DNA of 64,000 nt, from NCBI RefSeq assembly GCF_003627795.1, contig NZ_CP032685.1, forward strand, positions 1,396,466-1,460,465. The letters run 5' to 3'. Below the pieces are notes generated by a model. The model did not search any database and was not told where the DNA came from. It saw only the letters and a list, made by a program, of their open reading frames with translations. This document shows positions 1 through 7,824 of the stretch, in pieces; positions within the stretch are counted from its first letter, which is position 1; each line of letters opens with the position of its first letter. The position numbers and the translations under genes are program-made. This DNA comes from Rhizobium sp. CCGE531. GTDB taxonomy: Bacteria; Pseudomonadota; Alphaproteobacteria; Rhizobiales; Rhizobiaceae.

Positions 1-154
1 TCACGTCCGCATCGTCGAAAGCGGAGCCGAGATGGGCGGTATCGGCGAGCCGGGACTGCCGGCCATCCCACCGGCGATCGCCAATGCGGTTTCGACGCTG
101 ACCGGCAAGCGGATACGCAGCATGCCTCTCTCCAACTACACCTTTGAAAGCTGA
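1..154 (+). CDS. Molybdenum hydroxylase large subunit, C-terminal fragment
   Basis: Only the last 50 codons are present (frame from base 2, TGA at 152-154). The tail carries GGIGEPGLP and PAIANAV, typical of the very end of molybdopterin-binding subunits of the xanthine/aldehyde dehydrogenase family, especially the isoquinoline 1-oxidoreductase beta (IorB) type, where the MGGIGEPG segment lies at the Mo site. The cytochrome c gene that follows on the same strand is the usual partner: in such three-component enzymes electrons pass from the Mo centre through a 2Fe-2S subunit to a membrane-bound multiheme cytochrome. The rest of the gene and the 2Fe-2S subunit lie outside the window. Substrate cannot be told from the fragment. 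Confidence 0.8.
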   Translation, partial: HVRIVESGAEMGGIGEPGLPAIPPAIANAVSTLTGKRIRSMPLSNYTFES

Positions 155-276
155 GGCGCGGCAAACGCTGCGCCAGCCACACCGGCTCTCGGTCCATCCA
201 GAATCGAGAGCCAGTGCGGTTGCCTCCTTCAATAGCCAAGTCCGAAATCCCGAAGCAAAGACATGAGGGCACATCC

Positions 277-1626
277 TTGAAGAGATTTCTTCTGGTTCTT
301 CTTTTGATTGTCGTGCTTGTGGGCGGCGCCGTCGCGTGGTTCGTAACCCGCAAGCCGGCATCTCCCTTCGATAGCGTCGCCGCGGCGCAAACACCTTCGG
401 AGGACCTGCTCCAGCATGGCGAATATGTCGCGCGTCTGGGAGACTGCGTTGCCTGTCACAGCACGCCGAAGAGCGCACCCTTTGCCGGCGGGTTGGAGAT
501 GGGGACGCCGCTCGGCGCCATCTTTGCGACCAACATAACACCGGACAAGGAAACCGGCATCGGCAACTATACGCTCGCCGATTTCGACCGCGCCGTCCGC
601 CAGGGCGTTGCACCCGATGGACATCGCCTCTATCCGGCAATGCCCTACCCCTCTTATGTGAAAATGAGCGACGACGATATCCGCGCGCTCTATGCTTATT
701 TCACGAGCAGGGTCGAGCCCGTTCGGCAGGCGAACAAGCCCTCCGACATCAAATGGCCGATGAACATGCGCTGGCCGCTTGCGCTCTGGAATGCGGTCTT
801 TATCGAAAGCGGAACCTATCAGCCCAAAACCGCCGGCGATGATCAGTGGAATCGAGGCGCCTATCTCGTCCAGGGACTGGGCCATTGCGGCAGTTGCCAT
901 ACGCCGCGCGCAATAACCATGGCGGAAAAAGCGCTCGATGAAAGCAGCCCGCTCTATCTCTCCGGCGCACTTCTCGACGGCTGGTATGCTCCGAGCCTGC
1001 GCGGCGACGCCAACACCGGCCTCGGCCGATGGAGCGAAGAGGACATATACGCCTTCCTCAAGAACGGCCGAAACGGCCATGCCGTCGTCTTCGGCTCCAT
1101 GGCGGATGCCTTCAACAATTCGACCCAGTTCATGAGCGATGACGATCTCAGGGCGATCAGCCATTATCTGAAGTCGCTGCCCGGCGATCCCACCCGCGAC
1201 GACACCCCCTGGCAGTATGACGAAGCCACGGCGAAGAACGTCGCCCTGCCCGCCCGTCAGCAAATACCTGGTGCCCAGACATTCGTTGCGAAATGCAGCT
1301 TCTGCCATGGCATCGATGGTCGCGGAAAAGAACAATGGATCCCGCCGCTGGCCGGCTCCGCCGCGTCGCTCGCAAAGGAAAACGCCTCTCAAATCAATGT
1401 GACGCTGAACGGCTCCAGCCGCGTCGTGGCGAACGGCATTCCGGACGCCTATCGCATGCCGCCATTCAGGCAGCAGCTTTCCGACCAGCAGATCGCCGAT
1501 GTCCTGACATTCGTGCGCTCATCCTGGGGAAATCACGGTGGAGCGGTCGCGCCTGTTGACGTGAAATCCTTGCGCGAGCATACCGATCCGGTAAGCAGCA
1601 GCCCCATCATATTGCAGATGCGGTAG
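277..1626 (+). CDS. Membrane-anchored triheme cytochrome c
   Basis: Electron-transfer subunit expected to take electrons from the upstream molybdenum hydroxylase to the respiratory chain on the periplasmic side. Three haem-binding motifs are visible: CVACH, CGSCH and CSFCH, at about residues 57, 204 and 340 of the 449-residue form, each followed by a methionine-containing region that could give the sixth ligand. A hydrophobic N-terminal segment (LLVLLLIVVLVGGAVAW) serves as an uncleaved anchor or signal. I chose TTG at 277 because GAGGG lies 7 bases upstream and the protein then starts KRFLLVLL; a GTG at 214 gives 21 more residues with a badly spaced GAGAG. Length and three-haem layout match the cytochrome subunit of alcohol/aldehyde dehydrogenase systems. 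Acceptor and substrate are not identifiable. Confidence 0.88.
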   Translation: MKRFLLVLLLIVVLVGGAVAWFVTRKPASPFDSVAAAQTPSEDLLQHGEYVARLGDCVACHSTPKSAPFAGGLEMGTPLGAIFATNITPDKETGIGNYTLADFDRAVRQGVAPDGHRLYPAMPYPSYVKMSDDDIRALYAYFTSRVEPVRQANKPSDIKWPMNMRWPLALWNAVFIESGTYQPKTAGDDQWNRGAYLVQGLGHCGSCHTPRAITMAEKALDESSPLYLSGALLDGWYAPSLRGDANTGLGRWSEEDIYAFLKNGRNGHAVVFGSMADAFNNSTQFMSDDDLRAISHYLKSLPGDPTRDDTPWQYDEATAKNVALPARQQIPGAQTFVAKCSFCHGIDGRGKEQWIPPLAGSAASLAKENASQINVTLNGSSRVVANGIPDAYRMPPFRQQLSDQQIADVLTFVRSSWGNHGGAVAPVDVKSLREHTDPVSSSPIILQMR

Positions 1627-1682
1627 CTTCATGTTGCAAGCTGGCCGATTGCGGCCAACTGGACCCTTGCGGAGGGCTCGTC

Positions 1683-2276
1683 ATGGGTGAAGCATTTCCC
1701 GCCACATCGATGCCCGACCGCGACTGGTGGTCGGCACTCTGGCCCGATCCGCAGGGCATGCTTCAAGCGCTCGGCATTACGCCTGGCATGACGGTCCTCG
1801 ATCTGTGTTGCGGCGATGGATATTTTACGACACCGCTGGCGAAACTCGTCGACGGAAAGATCTATGCGCTCGATCTGGATGAAAGCATGATCGAGATGGC
1901 GAGAGCCGAAACCGCGCGACAGGGGGTATCCGTGCGGAAATGGATTCACGCCGACGCGCTGGATATGGCAGCGCATCTTCCCGAAAAAGTCGATTATGTC
2001 CTCATGGCCAACACGTTCCATGGCGTTCCCGATCAGCCGGCCCTCGTTCGCGCCGTTCGTTCCGTGCTCGCTCCACAGGGGCTGTTCGGCATCGTCAATT
2101 GGGAAGCCCGGCCGCGCGAGGAAACCACGGTGCTTGGACAGCCGCGCGGGCCGAGGAGCGAGATGCGCATGCCGCCCGCAAGGCTTGCCGCCATCGTCGA
2201 GCCCGGCGGCTTCATATCGCAGGCCACGGTCGAGCTGCCTCCCTATCACTACGGCGCCGTTTTCCGCGCCCTGTAG
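1683..2276 (+). CDS. Class I SAM-dependent methyltransferase
   Basis: A 197-residue protein with a Rossmann methyltransferase core: motif I is VLDLCCGDGYF at about residue 39, followed by an acidic SAM-ribose position (ALDLDESM) and the YVLMANTFHGV strand. The cysteine-rich motif I (LCCGDG) resembles small methyltransferases sometimes annotated as UbiE/COQ5-like. GGAGGG sits 6 bases before the ATG. It is convergent with the TetR gene and starts only 57 bases after the cytochrome gene, so co-transcription with the latter is possible. The substrate is unknown; the protein lacks extra substrate-recognition domains. Confidence 0.8.
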   Translation: MGEAFPATSMPDRDWWSALWPDPQGMLQALGITPGMTVLDLCCGDGYFTTPLAKLVDGKIYALDLDESMIEMARAETARQGVSVRKWIHADALDMAAHLPEKVDYVLMANTFHGVPDQPALVRAVRSVLAPQGLFGIVNWEARPREETTVLGQPRGPRSEMRMPPARLAAIVEPGGFISQATVELPPYHYGAVFRAL

Positions 2277-2314
2277 CTAAAGCTCAATCTTTGCCCTTGG
2301 ATGCTATGCCCCTC

Positions 2315-2947
2315 TCACCGAAGCTTGAGGCTTTCGAGATAGGCGCAGAACATGTCCGCCATGGCACCGCCATGGGCTTCGATCTCCTGCTCTGTCTTCG
2401 AGCTCTCCGAAAGCTGCTTTCCCGTCGTGCTGAGCGTCGCGGCGATCAAGTCCGCAGCCAGGATACGGGCCGTTTCATCGACCTCTGGCAAGGCTTCGCG
2501 CATGAACAGCCGCAGGATACGCTCCCCGGATGACTTCGCCTCATGCGCCTCCGGCGCATCGCGATAAAGCGGCGCCGCGTCGTTGAGCGCAACACGCATA
2601 GCAGCCTCCTCGCATTCGGAGCGGATAAAGGCGTGGACGAGGGAGCGCAATCGGTCCGGCGGCGGTGTCGCGGTATCTTCAAGGATGCGGCGCAAAAGGT
2701 CCGACGTCTGCCGCCATTCGTCGCTCTGCAGGCGGAAGAGGATCGCCGCCTTGTTGGGGAAATATTGATACAAGGATCCGACGCTGACGCCGGCCTTTTC
2801 AGCAACGCGTGCCGTGGTGAAGCGCTGGGCGCCCTCCCTTGCCAAAACCTGAGCCGCGGCACTCAGGATTGCGGAAACGAGTTCGGTCGAGCGAACCTGC
2901 TTCGGCTGCTTTCGCGAGGAAATCCGGGCTCTTGGACGATCCGTCAT
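2315..2947 (-). CDS. TetR/AcrR family transcriptional regulator
   Basis: One-component repressor of 210 residues. The N-terminal HTH is clear (ILSAAAQVLAREGAQRF, then VAEKAGVSVGSLYQYFPNK), the canonical TetR helix-turn-helix with the GSLYQYF recognition helix. The C-terminal ligand domain is variable and gives no ligand clue. The frame stays open upstream, but ATG at 2947 gives a normal TetR start (MTDRPRARIS), preceded by GGCAGG. An inverted-repeat site just upstream (2980-2992) is repeated before the O-methyltransferase gene at 4991, suggesting autoregulation and control of that gene. Two unrelated genes now lie between regulator and presumed target. Confidence 0.85.
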   Translation of the reverse strand: MTDRPRARISSRKQPKQVRSTELVSAILSAAAQVLAREGAQRFTTARVAEKAGVSVGSLYQYFPNKAAILFRLQSDEWRQTSDLLRRILEDTATPPPDRLRSLVHAFIRSECEEAAMRVALNDAAPLYRDAPEAHEAKSSGERILRLFMREALPEVDETARILAADLIAATLSTTGKQLSESSKTEQEIEAHGGAMADMFCAYLESLKLR

Positions 2948-2979
2948 ATCGATGCCTGCCAATGCGAATAGGAAAGCTG

Positions 2980-2992
2980 ACGAATTAATCGT
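2980..2992. promoter_or_regulatory. Candidate TetR operator, copy 1
   Basis: The site reads ACGA-ATTAA-TCGT, a perfect 4+4 inverted repeat followed by ATTTT, 33 bases upstream of the tetR start. A near-copy (AATACGA...AATTC when read on the minus strand) lies before the O-methyltransferase gene at 4934-4946. Shared sequence at the regulator and at a neighbouring enzyme gene is what a TetR operator pair looks like. No binding evidence. Confidence 0.45.
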
Positions 2993-3146
2993 ATTTTGCG
3001 TGCCATGCAAACCGAAGAACATGGCGATGAAAGCAGCGGGCCGGTAACCAGGTCGATCGAAGCCGACGCCCTGGCAAAAGCATTCTCGCATGTGAGCCAG
3101 ACCCTGGTGGAAACAGCACTTGCCGGCGTGAGCGACGCCGGGCTCG

Positions 3147-3440
3147 TTACCCGCGCGGGATCTTCACTTCGGGTGACCAGTCGATTTTGTGGAAAGCCAT
3201 GTCACGGAGGGGCGCCATCTTGCACCTGTCCGATCCGGTTTTCGCATGATCGAGGCAGCCGACCGTCTTCGCGACGACATCGGGCAGGATCTTGACGCTG
3301 ATGTCGCCAAGCACGTCCAGCATTGAATCAACACTGTAGTTTGGATGTTTGCCGCACTTCGGGCACCAGAAACAGGCGGTCTCGTCTTTGTGCTGGGATA
3401 GCCAATGAATGCCATCAGGCCACTTATAAATCACTTCCAT
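3147..3440 (-). CDS. Small hypothetical protein with CPKCG zinc motif
   Basis: A 97-residue protein that I do not recognise. It contains a CFWCPKCGKH motif (residues 23-32) that could form half of a zinc site, with further cysteines in VGCLDHAKT and SDRCKM. There is no signal peptide or membrane segment. AAGGG lies about 9 bases upstream of the ATG. It is divergent from the DUF2806 gene at 3717, and the pair interrupts the tetR/O-methyltransferase arrangement. Function unknown; a small nucleic-acid-binding or metal-binding protein is possible. Confidence 0.6.
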   Translation of the reverse strand: MEVIYKWPDGIHWLSQHKDETACFWCPKCGKHPNYSVDSMLDVLGDISVKILPDVVAKTVGCLDHAKTGSDRCKMAPLRDMAFHKIDWSPEVKIPRG

Positions 3441-3716
3441 GCGGGCACGCCCTTGCTCAAGGTTTTCGTTCGCCGCATGTCACGCCCAGCCGCCCCCGCC
3501 AGGCTGCATCAGAAATGGCAGACAGCAACCAAAGGCGCAAGTCCTGCGGTATTGAATTGCCATGCGATCCGATGGTGCCGTTGAGAATTTGAGGCGCCTC
3601 GACAAGGGCCTGGGACGTGCGGTTTCAGCGAATGTCCAATTAAGTCAGCGGAATTGAGCTATTCCGCTTCTGGCGGAAAAGGTACAAACGCCTTGAGATT
3701 AGCCGCGAGGGGTAAG

Positions 3717-4700
3717 ATGTCAGAGGGTGGTTCAGACAATTCGATAGTTGGGATGAGAGACCTTCTGGGGGCAGAAGGCGTTGCGAAACAGTTACTCGGG
3801 CCAATTTCGCGCGGAATCGGCCGGATTAGCGCACCGTTTCTCAATAGGCTCGCAAACCGGAAGCAACTTGCGAATTTTGACGAATGGGACCAGGCTTTAA
3901 GGGAACGAGGGTACGACCCCAAAACGGTCGAGCTTACGCTCGGCCAACATACAGAGGTCCGGGTTACGGCGGATAACATCAGGCATCAAGCCAACCGCGA
4001 AAATGTCGCTATCGAAGCCATCTACTATATCCAGAATACCAGCGCCCGGATTGACCCGCACTTCGAAAATGAGCCTCTGCAGCCCGAATGGGTCGACCAA
4101 TTTTGGCGCTTAGCTGAGAATATCAGCAGCGCCGATATGCAAGCGTTCTGGGGCAAAGTGTTGTCTCGCAAGTGCCTCGGTCTTTCGAATATTAGTGCTC
4201 GAGCGCTGCATTTTATATCGACACTCAGCGGTGAGGAGGCGCACGCGTTGGAACAGATTGCCGCGCGGTTGGTCACCGTTGTTGAGCCATCAGGCGCAAC
4301 TATTTCCGGATTGGTGGGCAGCCTCCATCACTGGACATCGAAGTCGGATTGCCCGCCGCGACTGATCGAGATTCAGAAAGAGATCCACGCCCTCGCTGCA
4401 TCTCCACACGAGGGGCTCTTTTCTGTTTTGGGAGTTTTTCATCAGGGTGGTTTTGTTCCAAGCATTCACGCTGATGCCACGCTTGATCCCTTGGAGTTCA
4501 GCGCTGCTGACCAACGACTACGAGTCACCGCCAAGGGTTTCGCCGCCGAATTCGGGCGGCTCTATATCGGTTCAGGTCCATACCTTTCTCCCTTGGGCGT
4601 AGAGTTAGCACAGGTGATTGGCGCAACGGCAAACCAAACGTATGTTGATCTCCTCATTGAAGGGTTCCAAGTGCAAGGCGTCACGGTGGAAAGGGCTTAA
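3717..4700 (+). CDS. DUF2806 domain protein
   Basis: A cytosolic protein of 327 residues. The segment EWVDQFWRLAENISSADMQ followed by WGKVLSRK is the recognisable DUF2806 signature; the family has no established function. ATG at 3717 is preseded by GAGGGG at 4-9 bases and starts MSEGGSDN; an upstream TTG at 3654 in the same frame has no ribosome site. The N-terminal half (LLGAEGVAKQLLGPISRGIGRI) is helical. Base composition and codon choice appear less GC-rich than in neighbouring genes, which suggests transfer. DUF2806 genes are often found singly in variable chromosomal regions, so a defence- or island-associated role is possible but not shown. Confidence 0.75.
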   Translation: MSEGGSDNSIVGMRDLLGAEGVAKQLLGPISRGIGRISAPFLNRLANRKQLANFDEWDQALRERGYDPKTVELTLGQHTEVRVTADNIRHQANRENVAIEAIYYIQNTSARIDPHFENEPLQPEWVDQFWRLAENISSADMQAFWGKVLSRKCLGLSNISARALHFISTLSGEEAHALEQIAARLVTVVEPSGATISGLVGSLHHWTSKSDCPPRLIEIQKEIHALAASPHEGLFSVLGVFHQGGFVPSIHADATLDPLEFSAADQRLRVTAKGFAAEFGRLYIGSGPYLSPLGVELAQVIGATANQTYVDLLIEGFQVQGVTVERA

Positions 4701-4870
4701 GCATCCATCCTTGAGCGTCCGGCTACAGCGGCGTGTTAAGGCGAGTTTCAGTTGCCATCTGATGTTGCGCGCTACGATATCGCCGGCTTCGATGTCTCCG
4801 GCACCTCCTGAAAATACGAATGGCTGCGCCGAAGAGATTGCGCCCACCTAATCAGAGGCGCCTATTTTTC

Positions 4871-4894
4871 TGCGTATTTTCAATTGGATACGCA
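4871..4894. promoter_or_regulatory. Inverted repeat upstream of O-methyltransferase
   Basis: TGCGTAT at 4871-4877 and ATACGCA at 4888-4894 form a perfect 7+7 inverted repeat with a 10-base spacer containing CAATTG. It lies about 97 bases before the O-methyltransferase start and shares the string CGTATTTT with both candidate TetR sites. It may be a second regulatory site or the end of the inserted segment. Confidence 0.35.
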
Positions 4895-4933
4895 TATCGT
4901 CCGCAACCTCCGTCAATGCGATTAGAAAACGCG

Positions 4934-4946
4934 ATGAATTGTTCGT
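4934..4946. promoter_or_regulatory. Candidate TetR operator, copy 2
   Basis: ATGA-ATTGT-TCGT, an imperfect inverted repeat 45 bases before the O-methyltransferase ATG. On the minus strand it reads AATACGAACAATTCATC, agreeing with the tetR upstream site at 14 of 17 positions. Best explained as the operator linking the TetR gene at 2315-2947 to this enzyme. Confidence 0.45.
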
Positions 4947-4990
4947 ATTTTTATCGCCAACGAAGACTTCAGCCCTGAACGGAGAGAAAC

Positions 4991-5656
4991 ATGACCACAC
5001 TGACGAATGCCCCGCTCGCTCCATTGCTCGATCGCCTGTTCGAGGAAGCGGATGCGACAACGCCATCGGTTGCCGCTTACTGGAGCGGCCTTTCCAGCGA
5101 GGAGCGCGCGCGTCTGGTGCGCAGCAGAACCGACTATCTCGATTTCTATGCCCGGATGAAGGATATACCGCTTGCCATCTCGCGGGAGGCAGGCTCCTTG
5201 CTCTACATGCTGGCGCGAAGCACCGGTGCCCGAACCATCGTCGAATTCGGAACCTCCTTCGGTATCTCTACCCTCCATCTTGCGGCCGCGCTGCGGGATA
5301 ATGGCGGCGGGCGCCTGATCACCACCGAATTCGAGCCTTCTAAGGTGGCACGGGCACGGGAAAATCTGACGGCCGCGGGCCTCATCGATCTCGTGGAGAT
5401 CCGGGAAGGCGATGCCCTGCAGACGTTGGGTTCAGATCTGCCCGATACCATCGACCTGTTGCTTCTCGACGGCGCCAAGGCGCTCTATCCGGACATTCTG
5501 AAGCTGGTGGAGAGCCGCCTCAGGCCGGGAGCCCTCGTGGTTGCCGACAATGCGGACTTCTGCCCCGACTATCTGACCTTGGTGCGGTCTTCGACAAGCG
5601 GATACATGTCGGTAGCTTTCGCGGAGGATATCGAACTGTCCATGCGGCTCGGCTGA
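4991..5656 (+). CDS. O-methyltransferase (SAM-dependent, family 3 type)
   Basis: A 221-residue enzyme of the catechol/caffeoyl-CoA O-methyltransferase-like group (Methyltransf_3/24). Motif I is VEFGTSFGISTLHLA near residue 80, followed by the TTEFEPSKVARARENL ribose-binding strand, and DLLLLDGAK for the metal/catalytic strand. GGAGAG is 5 bases before the ATG. The usual layout for this family in rhizobia is an adjacent divergent TetR gene; here a candidate shared operator at 4934 supports that link although the TetR gene is 2 kb away. Substrate is probably a small xenobiotic or phenolic, by inference only. Confidence 0.85.
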   Translation: MTTLTNAPLAPLLDRLFEEADATTPSVAAYWSGLSSEERARLVRSRTDYLDFYARMKDIPLAISREAGSLLYMLARSTGARTIVEFGTSFGISTLHLAAALRDNGGGRLITTEFEPSKVARARENLTAAGLIDLVEIREGDALQTLGSDLPDTIDLLLLDGAKALYPDILKLVESRLRPGALVVADNADFCPDYLTLVRSSTSGYMSVAFAEDIELSMRLG

Positions 5657-5778
5657 CGCCGTTCACAGCGCAAACACGCTCCTGGCGCGCTTGCAACATC
5701 CTCAATACGCCCCGCATTCACCGCCGGATGCGGGAGCGAGACGGCTTTGCACCGTGCACGGCGTTTGCGGCGCGGCCG

Positions 5779-5955
5779 TCATGCCGCCGTATGAACGACC
5801 TTGAACTGCGAACGCCTGTAGAAAACCAGCATTTCCCGCTCGAAACTTTCCACGGCAAGCACGACCCATGGCTCGAAGTGGCCGTTGCGAACGTCCGCCC
5901 TCCTTCGGCTATCCATGTCGAGCATTCCAAGCAATGCCCAATCTACCAACCTCAT
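5779..5955 (-). CDS. Possible small protein of unknown function
   Basis: A 58-codon frame starting ATG at 5955 with GAGAG 7 bases upstream. The protein is rich in aromatic and hydrophobic residues in its second half (FEPWVVLAVESFEREMLVFY). The frame extends upstream to 6030 without a better start. It fills an otherwise empty 520-base gap between two clear genes. I do not recognise it, and it could be noise. Confidence 0.35.
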   Translation of the reverse strand: MRLVDWALLGMLDMDSRRRADVRNGHFEPWVVLAVESFEREMLVFYRRSQFKVVHTAA

Positions 5956-6176
5956 CCCATCACTCTCACCCTGTCGGGACCCCTGAACCATCCGACGCTC
6001 GACCTCCGTCGCATTCGGCGGCATGGCCAACGGTAGATAAGTAAACCCTGATTGATGGAAAGGTGAACAAACGTTGTATTAAGGTTTGTAACATGCATTC
6101 AGTCAGTATTGTCTCATCCCGGCAACACTAACGCCCCTTCCTTGCCGGATGGCAAAAGAAGACGGGGAATGACGGC

Positions 6177-6932
6177 TTACTGGAACATGAAGCGCGTCAC
6201 GAAGCGATCGATCGCCCGCGAATTCGCTTCCATCCAGCGCCAGATCACCGCCATGCTCAACATGGTCAGAAGCCAGCCGAGCATCACGTCCGACAGGAAA
6301 TGAGCGCCGAAAATGACGCGGTTGAACGCCACAAACAGCAGGCACGGCGTCAGAAGCACCGCGGCAATCCATCTGCCGCCTGCGGGCACGAAAACCAGCA
6401 GCGAAAGTCCGGCCGCCGCAGCAGCAGCCTCGCCGGAGGGGAAGGAGCAATTGCGGGAACATGCAGCCGAGAACTGCCATACCGGGGTGAAATCCGCAGT
6501 GCCGCCGAATTCGAGGAGATCGCGGGGACGCACGCGTCCGATTGCGACCTTCAACGTCTGCACGATGAGGAGCGGCCCGGCGGCAAAACTCAAAAGCACG
6601 AACAAGGGCCTGTGCGGAGGGCAGAAACGAAGCCGCCTCGGCAGGAAGACATGTAGAATGACAATCACCGCCATGATGCCGAGAAGATAAGGCTGGCTCT
6701 GGCGGCTGATGTCCCGCACCGCCTTCAGGAATGGGTTTTCCGCGAGCCAGAAAACCTGTCCATGAGCGAACAGGCGCGTGATGGCCAGATCGAGTTTGGG
6801 AAAGACCACGAAGACAAAACTGGTCCAGACGATCATCATGCCGATGACCGCGAACTCTCCATCCGTGGTTGTCTCCGGCGCGCGCGGCCGGCCGGACGCA
6901 GAGCTCCAAGAATGCGATGCAAATTTCCACAT
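6177..6932 (-). CDS. PAP2-family membrane phosphatase
   Basis: Integral membrane lipid phosphatase of 251 residues. The three PAP2 blocks are visible: KVAIGRVRPR (K-x6-RP), NCSFPSGEA (PSGH position) and NRVIFGAHFLSDV (R-x5-H-x3-D). Five or six hydrophobic segments alternate with them. The second block has Glu in place of the usual His (PSGE); this variant occurs in the LpxE/LssY-like branch that removes phosphates from lipid A or undecaprenyl/phosphatidylglycerol phosphates. ATG at 6932 is preceded by GGGAGA at 6 bases; an upstream TTG at 6962 has no such site. It is divergent from the two-component genes that follow, so regulation by that pair is plausible. Confidence 0.82.
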   Translation of the reverse strand: MWKFASHSWSSASGRPRAPETTTDGEFAVIGMMIVWTSFVFVVFPKLDLAITRLFAHGQVFWLAENPFLKAVRDISRQSQPYLLGIMAVIVILHVFLPRRLRFCPPHRPLFVLLSFAAGPLLIVQTLKVAIGRVRPRDLLEFGGTADFTPVWQFSAACSRNCSFPSGEAAAAAAGLSLLVFVPAGGRWIAAVLLTPCLLFVAFNRVIFGAHFLSDVMLGWLLTMLSMAVIWRWMEANSRAIDRFVTRFMFQ

Positions 6933-7131
6933 GCCATGTCTCCCGAGGCGGAACGGTGGCAATCTGAATCGCGATTGTCAAGAATTGACGAAGATCGCGT
7001 CAAGGCCGTGTTCAGAATCGATCGTCAGGCCGCCGGAAGACTGTTTGGAAATTGCGGAAGTGGGTTTTGTCCGCGATACTGCGAGTCAGGCGGCAAAGCC
7101 GAAAGAAAACGAAGGAAAATAGGGCGCTAGG

Positions 7132-7824
7132 GTGAACAACAGTCTCGTTCTCATCGTGGAGGATGAACCGGCTATCGCACAGATATTGGAAGGCTATCTG
7201 ACGCGGGACGGCTTTCGCACGGTCCGCGCCGGCGACGGCGAAACGGCGCTCCAGCATCATGCGCTTCTGAAGCCCGATATCGTGCTCCTCGACGTACGCC
7301 TGCCGAAACTGGATGGCTTCGGGGTACTCGGTCGCTTGCGCCAGGCCGCCTCGACGCCTGTCATCATGGTGACAGCCATCGCGGACGACATAGACCGCCT
7401 GAGCGGACTGCGCCTCGGCGCCGACGACTATATCGTCAAACCCTTCAACCCGCAGGAAGTCGTTGCCCGCGTCAGGGCGGTTCTGCGACGAACGCAAGGC
7501 GGCCGGGCGGAAACCATCCGGCGCTTCGGCGCCATTGAGGTCGATTTCGGCAGCTATTCCGTCTTTATCATCAAGGACGAGCGCCGCATTCCATTGCTCC
7601 TGACGCTCAGCGAATTTCGGATTCTCGCCTACATGATCCGCCACCCCACGCAGGCTTTCGCACGCGCCGACATTCTCGATGCCTGTCTGCCAGAAAGCGA
7701 CGCCTTGGTCCGTACCGTCGACACGCACATTTCCAATCTTCGGCGCAAGCTGGAGGAAATGGGGCAGAACGGCTTTTTTCCCGCGGTGCGCGGCATCGGC
7801 TATCGTTTTTCGGATCCGAGATGA
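7132..7824 (+). CDS. OmpR-family response regulator
   Basis: A 230-residue DNA-binding response regulator. The receiver domain spans residues 5-118, with the acidic pair E10-D11, phospho-acceptor D54 (LLDVRLPKLDGF), T in VTAIADD and K in YIVKPFNP. The C-terminal winged helix (about 135-228) contains the typical LTLSEFRILAYMI and VDTHISNLRRKLEE strings. Start is GTG at 7132. The gene overlaps the histidine kinase start by 4 bases (ATGA), so the two are translationally coupled. The divergent PAP2 gene suggests an envelope-lipid or stress signal, but the stimulus is unknown. Confidence 0.92.
   Translation: MNNSLVLIVEDEPAIAQILEGYLTRDGFRTVRAGDGETALQHHALLKPDIVLLDVRLPKLDGFGVLGRLRQAASTPVIMVTAIADDIDRLSGLRLGADDYIVKPFNPQEVVARVRAVLRRTQGGRAETIRRFGAIEVDFGSYSVFIIKDERRIPLLLTLSEFRILAYMIRHPTQAFARADILDACLPESDALVRTVDTHISNLRRKLEEMGQNGFFPAVRGIGYRFSDPR

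Noticed and set aside
229..1392. Long minus-strand frame (387 codons) inside the cytochrome gene
   Set aside because: Antisense of a clear triheme cytochrome; high-GC genes often leave the opposite frame open. No family features.
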